A DNA stretch of 64,000 bases from the NCBI RefSeq assembly GCF_024733555.1, contig NZ_JANIOF010000001.1:806001-870000 (forward strand). Reading direction: 5' to 3'. Below, piece by piece: positions 33,474-42,304 of this stretch. Each line of letters starts with the position of its first letter. The stretch's first letter is position 1. A model generated the notes under the pieces. The model saw only the letters and a list, made by a program, of their open reading frames with translations, was not told where the DNA came from and did not search any database. Both the position numbers and the translations under genes were made by a program. Source of the stretch: Paenibacillus sp. SC116. GTDB lineage: Bacteria > Bacillota > Bacilli > Paenibacillales > Paenibacillaceae.

Positions 33474-35945
33474 CTATTCGTACTTCATGGCGTAAGTAAT
33501 ACTCCATTTGACTGCTCGATATGCTGGGAGCAAGCACGCTAACAAGGATATCCCAATTCCTGTGACACCAGCAATGAATACATCTTTCCAGGGAACGATG
33601 AACTGAAGGGGAAGATGAAGATAATATCCTTGAATCACCGTTAAATACATGGAGCCCAATCCAGCGAAAATACCGATTACAGCCGCTATCGCACCGATTA
33701 TGAATGCTTTACTCAGCAGCAGCTTCACAATTTGCCAACGAGTATACCCTACAGCTCTCATCATCCCTAGCTCTCGGGCATATTCGACTGTGTTCATGAA
33801 CATTGTGTTTGTAATCCCAATTGCCGCAATGAAGATGCTCAAATAAACGACGAGATTAATAATGCCAAATGTCTTCTGCAATTGTTGCTGGGACAAGAAC
33901 ATGATGTCACTCATCGTCTCTATACTTTTAATTGGCATATCGTGTTTTGCTAGCAGGGTATCTTTTAATTCCGTTGGAGTATGCGTTTCAAGAATCGCCA
34001 TATTGTGATAAGGAAGTCCAATAGACTCTTCCAACGTACGCTGCGAGACGAATCCATTATTGTTCGCCATTCCCCAACCGACAGTTCCTACGACAATGAG
34101 TTCTTTTATCCCATTTGGGGTTTCTAATTCAAAGGTATCACCCTTTTTGCCACCCCACTCCCGATATACTTCTGCATCGAGCACGATGGTATTCGGGCTC
34201 TCTAATAATTGTGTATATTGAGCCAATTCACTCGTTAAATCTTGATTCACAATAAATGATTGTTCAGCGCTATTTAATTCCAGCATGCGAGATGTATGTT
34301 CATGCTTCCAGGGCAGAAAATAGCTTGCATACGTAGTCACTTGACGGACACCCTGCATTTGCCGCAATTCTTGCTTATGCTGACTTGAAATCGCATTTGC
34401 ATATTTCACCGTAACGACAGGCATAACTGACGACTGTTCCAGGTTACTATAGAAAGAACTTCCTAGTGCACTAATATAAATAAGCATCGTAATTCCGAAA
34501 CTCAAAATTGTGGACGACATCGTAAAATAGTGACTTGTGCGCATCATTTGTTTCGAAGCCACGCTGCCTTCTCTGCCAAATATGAATCGATTCAGCGGAG
34601 TTATTAGCCAGTGAACGCCTCGAAACAAATAAGGGAAAATAAGTGCTAATCCTATGAACAAAGGTAGAAATGTTATCATGTGCGTAATAAAGAAACTACC
34701 GATAATACAAAGGAGACCAGCTATTAACGTAATTTTTCCATTCGTTCTATCTATTTTGTTATCCATCCGTCGCAGTACGTAGGATACCGATGTTTCACTT
34801 GCTTTTGCCACAGGACTCCACACTGCAATAACAGGCAGTAAAATACCTGCCATCAAAGATAAAATGATTGCCTCATTCCAAACCATTTCATAGGGTAAAG
34901 CATTGCCGAATACATTTAGCAGCATTTCTTGCAACTGATAAGCAAGTACAGCTCCTACCCCGACCCCAATGATGCTTCCGATAAAGGTAAGCAGCACAAC
35001 TTCCCTCAAAATATGTGCTTTAATTTGGAATGAGGTGTAGCCAACTGCTTTCATAATTGAAAATTCTCTTCTTCGTTCAGTGACATTAATATAAATGGTG
35101 CTGTACATGATAAATGATCCAATGAGTAGACCAAGTCCACCGATTACATACAACGCTTGGTATAACTCTCCCAATCCACGAACAGCTAACTGCGTATCTG
35201 CAACAGATCGCTGCACGTACAGCGTAGAATCACTAGCTATCGATTGTTGAAGATTTTTATTGATTTGATCAGGAGAGACCGACTTATCGCTTCTCAGCAT
35301 AACCGTGTGAACTTGTTCATCCGCATTGCCTAGCTGTTGAGTAACAGCAAGTGGTACGAAGACGTCTACCGGATACAAACGGTCACTCGCTTGCCTTGAG
35401 TTATTTAGCTGCGATGTGTTTTCAATAATTGCTGCTATTTCCAAGTAAGGAGAGGAATTCGGCGATGGCGACTTAAGATAAATGCGATCCCCAACACCAA
35501 CTCCCCATAGTTGCGAAGTAACTTGATCCACAACAAGCCCGCTAGATGTGAATTGTCCCTCAAGTACTTTCAGATCAAGAATAGGACTCGCTAGATCACT
35601 AACGCCAATGAACCGAATATTTTCAAAGAGAGCTTCTTTCTTATTTCCTTCTATTCGTTCAAGCGGACGGACAAACGCGATTTCTGCAACTGCGGATTCA
35701 ACTCCATGAGTAGCTTGCAGCTCTTTAATCCAGCGTTCGTCGAATGTCCCCTCATTACTCGATACAAACCAATCAAAACGCCCATAAGCATCCACAGTGA
35801 AAGAGTGAATCCAGTTATTCGTTGTTTTTACCATGCTAATGGTCGCGAGCGTAGAAGCTACGCCAATTACAATAGCTAAAATCGTTAATATAGAACGAAC
35901 TCTTTTATCTTTTATATTCCGCCAGGAAACTCGCCAGGATTGCAT
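33474..35945 (-). CDS. ABC transporter permease with two FtsX domains
   Basis: 823 residues from [10 protein letters not shown], with GAGGAGGG 7-8 nt upstream, overlapping the ATPase gene by 41 bp. The first helix (about 17-40) is followed by a large extracellular domain, FtsX helices near 265-390, helices near 420-520, a second extracellular domain, and a final FtsX domain (700-820, 'EYARELGMMRAVGYTRWQIV'). 'RRREFSIMKAVGYTSFQIKA' is the first coupling segment. MacB/LolC-like exporters of this build act in antimicrobial peptide resistance or lipoprotein-like export. The substrate is unknown. Confidence 0.9.
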   Translation of the reverse strand: MQSWRVSWRNIKDKRVRSILTILAIVIGVASTLATISMVKTTNNWIHSFTVDAYGRFDWFVSSNEGTFDERWIKELQATHGVESAVAEIAFVRPLERIEGNKKEALFENIRFIGVSDLASPILDLKVLEGQFTSSGLVVDQVTSQLWGVGVGDRIYLKSPSPNSSPYLEIAAIIENTSQLNNSRQASDRLYPVDVFVPLAVTQQLGNADEQVHTVMLRSDKSVSPDQINKNLQQSIASDSTLYVQRSVADTQLAVRGLGELYQALYVIGGLGLLIGSFIMYSTIYINVTERRREFSIMKAVGYTSFQIKAHILREVVLLTFIGSIIGVGVGAVLAYQLQEMLLNVFGNALPYEMVWNEAIILSLMAGILLPVIAVWSPVAKASETSVSYVLRRMDNKIDRTNGKITLIAGLLCIIGSFFITHMITFLPLFIGLALIFPYLFRGVHWLITPLNRFIFGREGSVASKQMMRTSHYFTMSSTILSFGITMLIYISALGSSFYSNLEQSSVMPVVTVKYANAISSQHKQELRQMQGVRQVTTYASYFLPWKHEHTSRMLELNSAEQSFIVNQDLTSELAQYTQLLESPNTIVLDAEVYREWGGKKGDTFELETPNGIKELIVVGTVGWGMANNNGFVSQRTLEESIGLPYHNMAILETHTPTELKDTLLAKHDMPIKSIETMSDIMFLSQQQLQKTFGIINLVVYLSIFIAAIGITNTMFMNTVEYARELGMMRAVGYTRWQIVKLLLSKAFIIGAIAAVIGIFAGLGSMYLTVIQGYYLHLPLQFIVPWKDVFIAGVTGIGISLLACLLPAYRAVKWSITYAMKYE

Positions 35946-36636
35946 CTGTATCGCCCTCCTCGCGCGTAGTATCAGAGTGGACGCTACCATCCTTAATCAT
36001 AATGACTCGATCAGCATAACCAGCGGCTAATATGTCGTGCGTAACCATAATAATCGTGTGCCGCTCTTCTTTATGAAGTTTAGTAAGAAGCTGTAAAATT
36101 TCAGTCCCACGCTTGCGATCCAAGTTACCCGTAGGCTCATCAGCCAACAGAAAACGAGGATTTGCGGCCAAGGCGCGGGCAATCGCAACACGCTGCTGCT
36201 GCCCGCCACTTAGTACATTAGGAAATTCCCGTGCTTTATTTTCTAATCCCATTAATGCGAGCAGCTTGAGTACTCGTGTTTTGATTTCAAGTCGAGAGAC
36301 ATTATCTGCTTCCAATGGCAGTCCCACATTTTCTTCAACAGTCAGCGTTGAAATAAGCTGATAGTCTTGGAAAACGAAGCCTACATTGCGTCTTCGGAAC
36401 AACGTTCGATCCTTCTCCGACAACTGATGCATGGCGATATCATCAATGAGAACCTCACCTTCCGTTGGGAGATCGAGCCCGCCAATGAGTTGAAGTAAGG
36501 TACTTTTTCCAGCCCCGCTTGGACCCATTATCGCGACGAATTCGCCTTTTTGAATTTCAATATTAAGTTGATGTAGAGCGTGAAATGGCTCTTTGCCATT
36601 CAAAAATGTTTTCGTTACCTGTCGAGCAACAATCAT
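35905..36636 (-). CDS. ABC transporter ATP-binding protein (MacB/LolD type)
   Basis: 243 residues from [10 protein letters not shown], with AGGAG 9 nt upstream. Walker A 'GPSGAGKST', Q-loop '[10 protein letters not shown]', signature '[15 protein letters not shown]', Walker B '[13 protein letters not shown]' and switch His in 'IIMVTHD'. The 'NLD' after Walker B is typical of LolD/FtsE/MacB ATPases. It powers the FtsX permease encoded next, with overlapping frames. It lies 79 bp behind the second SMR gene, on the same strand. Confidence 0.95.
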   Translation of the reverse strand: MIVARQVTKTFLNGKEPFHALHQLNIEIQKGEFVAIMGPSGAGKSTLLQLIGGLDLPTEGEVLIDDIAMHQLSEKDRTLFRRRNVGFVFQDYQLISTLTVEENVGLPLEADNVSRLEIKTRVLKLLALMGLENKAREFPNVLSGGQQQRVAIARALAANPRFLLADEPTGNLDRKRGTEILQLLTKLHKEERHTIIMVTHDILAAGYADRVIMIKDGSVHSDTTREEGDTDAILASFLAEYKR

Positions 36637-36715
36637 TGTATTCAACTCCTGACTATTCTCCGGCTTAATATTGGGTAGTATTCTAAAGGTTATTAACAGG
36701 CGCGACGCATAAACT

Positions 36716-37030
36716 CTAACCCAGCAGCTTAAGCGCGACAACAGCCCCGATAATTCCAAATATAAATAACATTCGTAACAAATTTCGCGGTTCTTTAAAC
36801 AGAAGCATGCCTACAATCGCTCCGCCTACCGTTCCAATTCCAGTCCATACCGCATAGGCAGTCGATAGCGGAATCGTCTTCATTGCCTCTAACAAAAAAG
36901 CAAAACTTATTAAAAATCCGCCAATAAGAATGACATTATTCATAAAGTTGTCTTTCTCAGCAGTCTTCTTTATTCCGATAATTCCAATTACTTCGAAGCA
37001 TCCCGCTATAATTAAATACATCCACGGCAT
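36716..37030 (-). CDS. SMR-family small multidrug exporter, second subunit
   Basis: 104 residues with four membrane helices. 'WMYLIIAGCFEVIGIIGIKK' carries the membrane-buried Glu of the SMR family, and 'PLSTAYAVWTGIGTVGGAIV' is the helix 3 signature. Its start overlaps the stop of the upstream SMR gene by 1 bp, as in ykkCD-type heterodimers. Drug or guanidinium export driven by protons is the family role; no guanidine riboswitch precedes it. Confidence 0.9.
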   Translation of the reverse strand: MPWMYLIIAGCFEVIGIIGIKKTAEKDNFMNNVILIGGFLISFAFLLEAMKTIPLSTAYAVWTGIGTVGGAIVGMLLFKEPRNLLRMLFIFGIIGAVVALKLLG

Positions 37031-37371
37031 TATCCTTCACTTCCTTTACTCGTTACTTTGAGCCCGACAATACATAACAGAAGGAATAAAATAATGCCAA
37101 CTCTAGCAAAGCTAATCCCGTTAGAAGCAACTGCCTCTACCACCACTGTGCCAACTGTACCAATACCAGCAAAAACAGCGTATACCGTACCAACAGGAAG
37201 TACGGAGGTCGCTTTAATAATGAGATCAAAGCTGATGATTAAGGAGATTATAACTGCGAACATGGGGACTGATTCGTACTTGAAGCCTGAGGCCCACACG
37301 ATCTCTAATGCTCCCGCTATCAGTACGTAAAGCCATGCAAGGTTTGTAGATAAACTTTTTTTGTTACTCAC
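37030..37371 (-). CDS. SMR-family small multidrug exporter, first subunit
   Basis: 113 residues from a GTG at 37371 (GGTGGGGTGTGAGA upstream). The frame stays open to 37581, but that extension reads through the promoter and palindromes and is not counted. Four helices, with the essential Glu in 'YVLIAGALEIVWASGFKYES' and the helix 3 motif 'PVGTVYAVFAGIGTVGTVVV'. It pairs with the next SMR gene. First gene of the apparent SMR-ABC-PadR-DUF418 operon. Confidence 0.85.
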   Translation of the reverse strand: MSNKKSLSTNLAWLYVLIAGALEIVWASGFKYESVPMFAVIISLIISFDLIIKATSVLPVGTVYAVFAGIGTVGTVVVEAVASNGISFARVGIILFLLLCIVGLKVTSKGSEG

Positions 37372-37404
37372 TCTCACACCCCACCCATCTGAACGATTAG
37401 AACT

Positions 37405-37457
37405 ATATACTGAGTATCTATATACTGAGTATATGAATTTATTGGAAAAATGCAACA
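37405..37457 (-). promoter_or_regulatory. Promoter with two copies of a palindromic operator
   Basis: On the minus strand: -35 TTGCAT, 16-bp spacer, -10 TATACT. Overlapping and following the -10 are two copies of the palindrome ATACTGAGTAT (37407-37417 and 37422-37432) spaced 15 bp. They look like operators for a dimeric repressor; the PadR protein of the same operon is the natural candidate (inference). Confidence 0.7.
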
Positions 37458-37670
37458 GGATTTTTTCAAGTTCTTTACATTTGTGTCCGTAAGCTATGTT
37501 CTTCTGGCCCGATTTACGTTCTAATCCTTCTTGTATCAATGGATAATGAATTCGTTTAGAGCGTGTAACAACAGTCATCATCGTACAACGCCCCTGTGTA
37601 TATTATGTGTCTTCATATAATTAACGCATTTAAGTTTACATAATAAAAAATATGTTAATGTTATGGACGT

Positions 37671-37699
37671 AAAAAAACGCCCCTTATCTGAGGGACGTT
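37671..37699 (-). terminator. Terminator of the DUF2785 gene
   Basis: AACGTCCCT/AGGGGCGTT stem followed by seven T on the minus strand. Confidence 0.85.
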
Positions 37700-37728
37700 G
37701 TGCCTAACACTTTATCTACTTTAATTGT

Positions 37729-38580
37729 TTACTTCTTACTTTCCGCGAATTTGTTCAACTTTTGTTCCGTGCTTATCATAGCAGTAAGTAGTACCTCACT
37801 CCGACTAACTTGATCTCTTCTAAAATAGAGACAGCGCAAAACATTTTTGCTATTTACGCGGGCAATTACTTGTTGACGGCTTCTTGGCAAGTCGACGCAT
37901 TGCGCTAAACCATTTATCCAATGCACCACGTCCTGTAGTGGAATAAATTCTTTCTCAATTATGACATCAACAATGGTTGCAATTCGCTCGTCTTCTTCTT
38001 CATTAAAGATATGTATCCCGTTATACAACATGGATTGTATCGCAGCAAGCACCTCAACTTGTACAGCTGCATCGCTTTCCGAACATTGGACAAGTTCAAC
38101 TAACATATCTGCACCATGGGCAGCACTGTGAGCCCAACCGCCATCTTCTAAGTATCCGCGAAGATCTTTCTCCTCCTTGTAATAACGAAGGATTTCATCC
38201 TTTAGATGCTGGAATTCTGTGAGATCTAGAAATGGCTGTTGTCTATGTCGACGCACAATTAATACGATAGCAAGCGCAGTGAACGTCCTTGTAAATACGG
38301 ATTGATCATTCTGGCTTCCAATTGCGTAGAATAAGTGCTCTTCATTTAGCAGCACCGCTAAAAGACTGCGCAGTTCTGCTTCGGAAAGCTTATTCTTCTC
38401 ATGAATCCAAGTATAAAATGTCGGATAGATCAGATTGTCGCGCAATTCAGGATCTGGATCCCCAATGTATTTCAGCATGAGTGGAATGAAATCTTGAAGC
38501 TGCTCCCCTTCGCGCAGCTGATATTGCTCCTTCTCGATTCGTTGTAGATCTAGCATAAATTTCGCTCTAATGTCGTTCAC
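37729..38580 (-). CDS. DUF2785 domain protein
   Basis: 283 residues from a GTG that overlaps the stop of the upstream hydrolase gene (GTGA). All-helical, soluble. 'DGGWAHSAAHGADMLVELVQ' is the strongest DUF2785 motif, together with 'DPELRDNLIYPTFYTWIHE' and 'RTFTALAIVLIVRRH'. The family has no established function. Cytoplasmic; translated together with the hydrolase. Confidence 0.88.
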   Translation of the reverse strand: MNDIRAKFMLDLQRIEKEQYQLREGEQLQDFIPLMLKYIGDPDPELRDNLIYPTFYTWIHEKNKLSEAELRSLLAVLLNEEHLFYAIGSQNDQSVFTRTFTALAIVLIVRRHRQQPFLDLTEFQHLKDEILRYYKEEKDLRGYLEDGGWAHSAAHGADMLVELVQCSESDAAVQVEVLAAIQSMLYNGIHIFNEEEDERIATIVDVIIEKEFIPLQDVVHWINGLAQCVDLPRSRQQVIARVNSKNVLRCLYFRRDQVSRSEVLLTAMISTEQKLNKFAESKK

Positions 38581-39314
38581 TTTTCCATCCCCTTTAACAA
38601 GATTAAGATTTCGTCTATAACAATATGTGGTTCATTATGATGAATATAGTGCCCGCTGTGAGCTGCAATGCGAAATGTATTTGCTTCTGATGTTGATAGA
38701 TGCCGCACATCTTGTTGCAGCTTCTGTTCGATCTCTAGTATTGCTTGATTAGGCCAATCACCCTCACCGATATCCGGCAAGCCTCTTGTAATAATAGAAA
38801 GAGGGATATCATGTAAGCAGCAATGCTCTACGATTTGCTTATAACTCTGTACCTTATCGATCTTCTCGCTGTTCAACAATGGATTTTCGTAATATTCTCG
38901 ATTTCCTTGAATCATCTTTTCAGGCAGTACTTTCTCATAAGCAAGCTCTTTATACGCTGGTGCAGCATCTACGAGAACGATGCCAGCAATAAGTTGTGGA
39001 TGGAGGCTTGCGTACAATCTAGCAACTAAACCTCCAAATGAATGTCCTACCAGTATGTATGGTGGTTCGACACGAAGCTCAACTAATAGCCGAGATAGCT
39101 CCTCCGTTAGTTCAAGACATGTCCTTGGGCCTGCAGCAGGCTGACTTCTGCCCAATCCTGCTCTATCATAAGAGAAGGTCGAAGTTTCCTGAGATATACG
39201 GTCTTGAATTTCACTCCACGTTTCGCAGCTATCGCCTAGTCCCGCTTGATATCTTCTTGTTCTACCGATAACAACCATCTCTATCATTTTGCTGTACTTC
39301 AATAAAATTGTCAA
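38577..39314 (-). CDS. Alpha/beta hydrolase with an apparent internal deletion
   Basis: 245 residues. Nucleophile elbow 'VGHSFGG', strand/Asp region 'IVLVDAAP', and a C-terminal His in 'HSGHYIHH'. 'LGDSCETWSEIQDRI' and 'FSYDRAGLGRS' are typical of proline iminopeptidase-like hydrolases. Between 'RRYQAG' and 'LGDSCETW' the family usually has about 14 further residues forming a strand and the oxyanion loop. Here the two Ala-Gly points seem fused, as if by an in-frame deletion, so activity is doubtful. The first possible start is a TTG; ATGs nine and twelve codons further in are alternatives. Confidence 0.78.
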   Translation of the reverse strand: MTILLKYSKMIEMVVIGRTRRYQAGLGDSCETWSEIQDRISQETSTFSYDRAGLGRSQPAAGPRTCLELTEELSRLLVELRVEPPYILVGHSFGGLVARLYASLHPQLIAGIVLVDAAPAYKELAYEKVLPEKMIQGNREYYENPLLNSEKIDKVQSYKQIVEHCCLHDIPLSIITRGLPDIGEGDWPNQAILEIEQKLQQDVRHLSTSEANTFRIAAHSGHYIHHNEPHIVIDEILILLKGMEK

Positions 39315-39494
39315 TTTATCCCTAACTTATTTCTGTTGATTACATTCCATAACTGCCCTTGATTTACTTTCCAATGATTGGCCTTACAATCGACAGTTAA
39401 CGAAAGTATAACTCCTGCCAAACATGTGGTAACATGAATATTAGCAAGAATGACATCAAGAGTTACGCTTTAGAAATAGAAAGGATGTGTAGCA

Positions 39495-40415
39495 ATGCAA
39501 TATCGCAGACTAGGTAGAACAGAACTTAATGTATCTGCTATTGGAATCGGTACTTGGCAATTTGGTGGTGAATGGGGCCATGCGTATACCCAAGACGAGG
39601 CAGATCGAGTATTACATACAGCAAAAGAAGAAGGCATTAATTTTATTGATACGGCTGAATGTTATGGAGATCATTTGTCCGAGTCCCTAATCGGAAACTT
39701 TTTAGCTCATGATAAACGTGAAGACTGGGTCGTTGCAACGAAGTTCGGTCATCAATTCCACTCTCATTTGAATCGGACAGATCGATTCGATGCGGAACAT
39801 GTGCTAACACAGTTGGACAAATCACTTCTCGCGTTAAAGACAGACTACATTGATCTATATCAATTCCATTCTGGAAGCGATGAAGCCTTTGATCAAGATG
39901 ATCTTTGGACAATGCTGAGCAAGCAAGTTGACGCAGGGAAAATTAGACACCTTGGCATCTCTTTAAACAAGAGCAACAGCATGCATCAAACGACACGTGC
40001 CCGTTCCGTTGGTGCCAGCACGATTCAAATTGTTTACAACCGCCTAGAGCGTCAACCAGAACAAGAGGTATTCCCTGCGTCTGAGGCAGATGATCTTGGT
40101 GTGCTTGCACGTGTCCCACTTGCGAGTGGTTTCTTAAGCGGAAAGTACAAACCGGGAGTAACGTTTGCTGACAACGATGTAAGAAAACGCAATGAAGGAA
40201 TTGAACTAGACGAAACACTAAAACAGGTTGAGTTCATCCAACAAAATGAAGTTCCGGCGGATGTTCCAATGGCACAATGGGCGTTGGCTTGGTGTCTTCG
40301 TCACCCTGCTGTCGCTTCTGTTATCCCAGGCTGCAAAGATGAAGCCCAAGTTCGCAGCAACGCTCAAGCTGCTACCTTGCTGGATGCGGATCATCCATTA
40401 GTTATTAATAAATAG
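39495..40415 (+). CDS. Aldo/keto reductase
   Basis: 306 residues. (beta/alpha)8 AKR features: 'GRTELNVSAIGIGTWQFGGE', catalytic Asp and Tyr in 'INFIDTAECYGDHLSESLIG', Lys in 'DWVVATKFGHQF', then 'LKTDYIDLYQFHSGSD'. C-terminal NADPH-binding region 'PAVASVIPGCKDEAQVRSNA'. It reduces aldehydes or ketones with NADPH in the cytoplasm; substrate unknown. AAAGGATGTG precedes the ATG. Single gene. Confidence 0.93.
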   Translation: MQYRRLGRTELNVSAIGIGTWQFGGEWGHAYTQDEADRVLHTAKEEGINFIDTAECYGDHLSESLIGNFLAHDKREDWVVATKFGHQFHSHLNRTDRFDAEHVLTQLDKSLLALKTDYIDLYQFHSGSDEAFDQDDLWTMLSKQVDAGKIRHLGISLNKSNSMHQTTRARSVGASTIQIVYNRLERQPEQEVFPASEADDLGVLARVPLASGFLSGKYKPGVTFADNDVRKRNEGIELDETLKQVEFIQQNEVPADVPMAQWALAWCLRHPAVASVIPGCKDEAQVRSNAQAATLLDADHPLVINK

Positions 40416-40430
40416 TATGAGATACACGAA

Positions 40431-40460
40431 TAGACCGGTTCCATGGAACCGGTCTACTTT
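40431..40460. terminator. Bidirectional terminator
   Basis: TAGACCGGTTCC/GGAACCGGTCTA perfect 12-bp stem between the aldo/keto reductase and the convergent small gene. Confidence 0.75.
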
Positions 40461-40594
40461 AGGTCGCTCACTTTTACCATGTGGAGAAAATCCTGTTCGT
40501 ATATAATTCCCTCTTTTTCTATGCACGTGCTCAGCTCTGTTTCAAGCATTGCTCGTACTACCTCAAACAGAGAAGAAAAGAAATCATTCAGCAT
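40454..40594 (-). CDS. Possible 46-residue protein overlapping the membrane protein gene
   Basis: Starts with an ATG that overlaps the last 11 nt of the membrane protein gene and ends in the shared terminator. Reads MLNDFFSSLFEVVRAMLETE then 'LSTCIEKEGIIYEQDFLHMV', an amphipathic helix-rich composition. No independent ribosome site; translation would depend on coupling. No family recognised. It could be a chance frame. Confidence 0.4.
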   Translation of the reverse strand: MLNDFFSSLFEVVRAMLETELSTCIEKEGIIYEQDFLHMVKVSDLK

Positions 40595-41336
40595 GAGCCG
40601 GGATGTATCTCTTATACACGGCATGAAGTATAAGTAGAAGAAAAATTGGGACGATCCATACAAGGAAAGAATATTGGAGGATATATTGTAGGGAGAGGTC
40701 AGGAATAGGAATGAATTGATTGGTTTCAAGATTCACCCATAGAAATAAGCGAACCGTCAGATCATGTGTTGCTTGCATAATAATAGCGATAGCTGCAGGC
40801 TGCCATGTACGATATTTTCGTAACAAATACACGCTCATGATAATATTAATAACAACAATGAGATATAAAGAAAACAAAAAGCTGATATATGCAATAATCG
40901 CACTGCTAAAGAGCGCAGCATAGGCATGATGCTTACGCAAACTATGCGCGACGACTGTTAATAAGCAAGACCAGCCAGTTAACATCAATAGCAACACAAC
41001 CCATGGTATTGACACAGCACTGATGAGCGGCAGTAGATAAGAAGTCAATCCAAAATGACCGTGAAACACAAGAAACAGTACGATGTTAAATCCAATAAAC
41101 GTCATAATCAATGCCCATAACGGAGTCCGTTTGCTCGTTCGCTCTCGAAGAATAGGGTCACATTGTATCATTTCAACGGCTTTAGCAGCACTCTCTTCTA
41201 CACTGTAACCGCGAATGGTATAGTCACGGGATAACGTATATAGCTGTTTCTTTGTTCTCAGTATGAGCGAAGAAGACTCTTCTGAGGAACCCAGCCGCTG
41301 AGATAACCGCTCCAAGTATCGTTCAATAACCTCCAT
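40584..41336 (-). CDS. Membrane protein of unknown function
   Basis: 250 residues. A soluble N-terminal helical region (1-65, 'RYLERLSQRLGSSEESSSLI', 'IRGYSVEESAAKAVEMIQCD') resembles the permease-prefix domain found in front of some ABC permeases. Six hydrophobic segments follow (from about residue 73 to 245). 'IIMQATHDLTVRLFLWVNLE' is a distinctive loop. It starts inside the end of the preceding 61-codon frame. Function not recognised. Confidence 0.75.
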   Translation of the reverse strand: MEVIERYLERLSQRLGSSEESSSLILRTKKQLYTLSRDYTIRGYSVEESAAKAVEMIQCDPILRERTSKRTPLWALIMTFIGFNIVLFLVFHGHFGLTSYLLPLISAVSIPWVVLLLMLTGWSCLLTVVAHSLRKHHAYAALFSSAIIAYISFLFSLYLIVVINIIMSVYLLRKYRTWQPAAIAIIMQATHDLTVRLFLWVNLETNQFIPIPDLSLQYILQYSFLVWIVPIFLLLILHAVYKRYIPAHAE

Positions 41337-41508
41337 CGTTTGCCCCTTCCTGTTCTAAAATCGCTCGTGTAGTCAAATGTAACATATATCTCCCATTATT
41401 GGGAAGGTAATCATGACATATTTCTACAAAATTCTGCATATATGCATACACAAGTCGATCCAATAGCTTCAACAGGACGAACATAGAGAGTGAATCAATA
41501 CGTTTCAT
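41323..41508 (-). CDS. Possible 61-residue protein
   Basis: Begins 13 nt after the thioredoxin-like gene and overlaps the start of the membrane protein gene by 14 nt. Sequence begins 'MKRIDSLSMFVLLKLLDRLV' and ends 'ILEQEGANDGGY'. No ribosome site is visible. The position between two co-oriented genes is consistent with a small operon member, but nothing else supports it. Confidence 0.4.
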   Translation of the reverse strand: MKRIDSLSMFVLLKLLDRLVYAYMQNFVEICHDYLPNNGRYMLHLTTRAILEQEGANDGGY

Positions 41509-41521
41509 TATACGACAATAG

Positions 41522-41932
41522 CTATTTCTTGTTCAACGGACACAGGCCATCTGTGCAGTGCCCTACTGGGATAATCATTCTGCCTCCGGCAATCCAACCA
41601 TAAAGCTTTTTCCCAACTGCTGTCCTAGCCAGCAACGCAAGCACTGGGTACAACGGCCATAATGGAGGCACCAACTTAGCAATGGATGCAACCGCATAAA
41701 TTCCCGATTGAACGGAGTTCGATGCAACCCATTTAACATGCAGCTCCTTCTCTATCTGCTCCATGCTTACACCATACTGCTCTAACGCGACTATAAGCTC
41801 CGGCTCACGTATCGATACAAACTGAAGGGATTTGAACCAATCCAGCTTTAACAGTCGCTTATGAATTTGTTGGCACAAAGGACACCAACTGTCATACCAT
41901 ACTTCCAGCTTCTCCGTGCGATTGGTATTCAT
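41522..41932 (-). CDS. DUF393 thiol-disulfide oxidoreductase
   Basis: 136 residues from MNTNRTEK, with AAGGGG 9 nt upstream. DUF393/YuxK-type: 'EVWYDSWCPLCQQIHKRLLK' carries the CxxC redox motif, followed by 'LDWFKSLQFVSIREPE' and C-terminal 'HCTDGLCPLNK' with further cysteines. It may shuttle electrons or reduce disulfides. The amphipathic region 'IAKLVPPLWPLYPVLALLAR' suggests membrane contact. First gene of the small minus-strand group down to 40454. Confidence 0.85.
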   Translation of the reverse strand: MNTNRTEKLEVWYDSWCPLCQQIHKRLLKLDWFKSLQFVSIREPELIVALEQYGVSMEQIEKELHVKWVASNSVQSGIYAVASIAKLVPPLWPLYPVLALLARTAVGKKLYGWIAGGRMIIPVGHCTDGLCPLNKK

Positions 41933-42304
41933 AAGGACTACCCCTTTCTTATTAAAGATCAGCCTGAGCACAATATAATAACGATATGAGGTTAACCAGA
42001 TACATAGTTACATATAATTTATTATGTAAACATGTTGCTATACTTACTTTATCACTTACCATATCTTATGCACTACCCGCATCAGGAAATGTTAACTTTC
42101 ATCGCTCGATATCGACTAGCTATTTACAGTATAAAAAATTGACAGTCATCTACTTTTTATCACTTCATTCTTAACAACGGCTTGCTTATATTCTTGCGCA
42201 TAAACAAAAAGAGACCTATCTGTAGATAGACAGGTCTCTAGCACTGCATGCATCAAATAGAAAATTAGAATATATCGTTAGCGTCTTACATATAAAAGTT
42301 TCTT
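41933..42304. other. Intergenic region with repeated AT-rich motifs
   Basis: Contains TTATTATGTAAAC (42018-42030), one of several similar motifs in the window, and a segment at about 42120-42173 (TTTACAGTATAAAAAATTGACAG..) resembling 45265-45316. The terminator of the 612-residue gene is at 42205-42239. A 62-codon plus-strand frame was considered and not accepted. Confidence 0.4.
42205..42239 (-). terminator. Terminator of the stalk-domain protein gene
   Basis: AGAGACCTGTCT/AGATAGGTCTCT-type stem followed by five T on the minus strand. Confidence 0.8.

Noticed and set aside
37372-37581. N-terminal extension of the first SMR gene
   Set aside because: It would translate the promoter and both palindromes; SMR proteins are 105-115 residues, which matches the GTG start at 37371.
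41986-42174. 62-codon plus-strand frame in the 42 kb intergenic region
   Set aside because: No ribosome site, low-complexity hydrophobic product, and it overlaps the repeated AT-rich segments.
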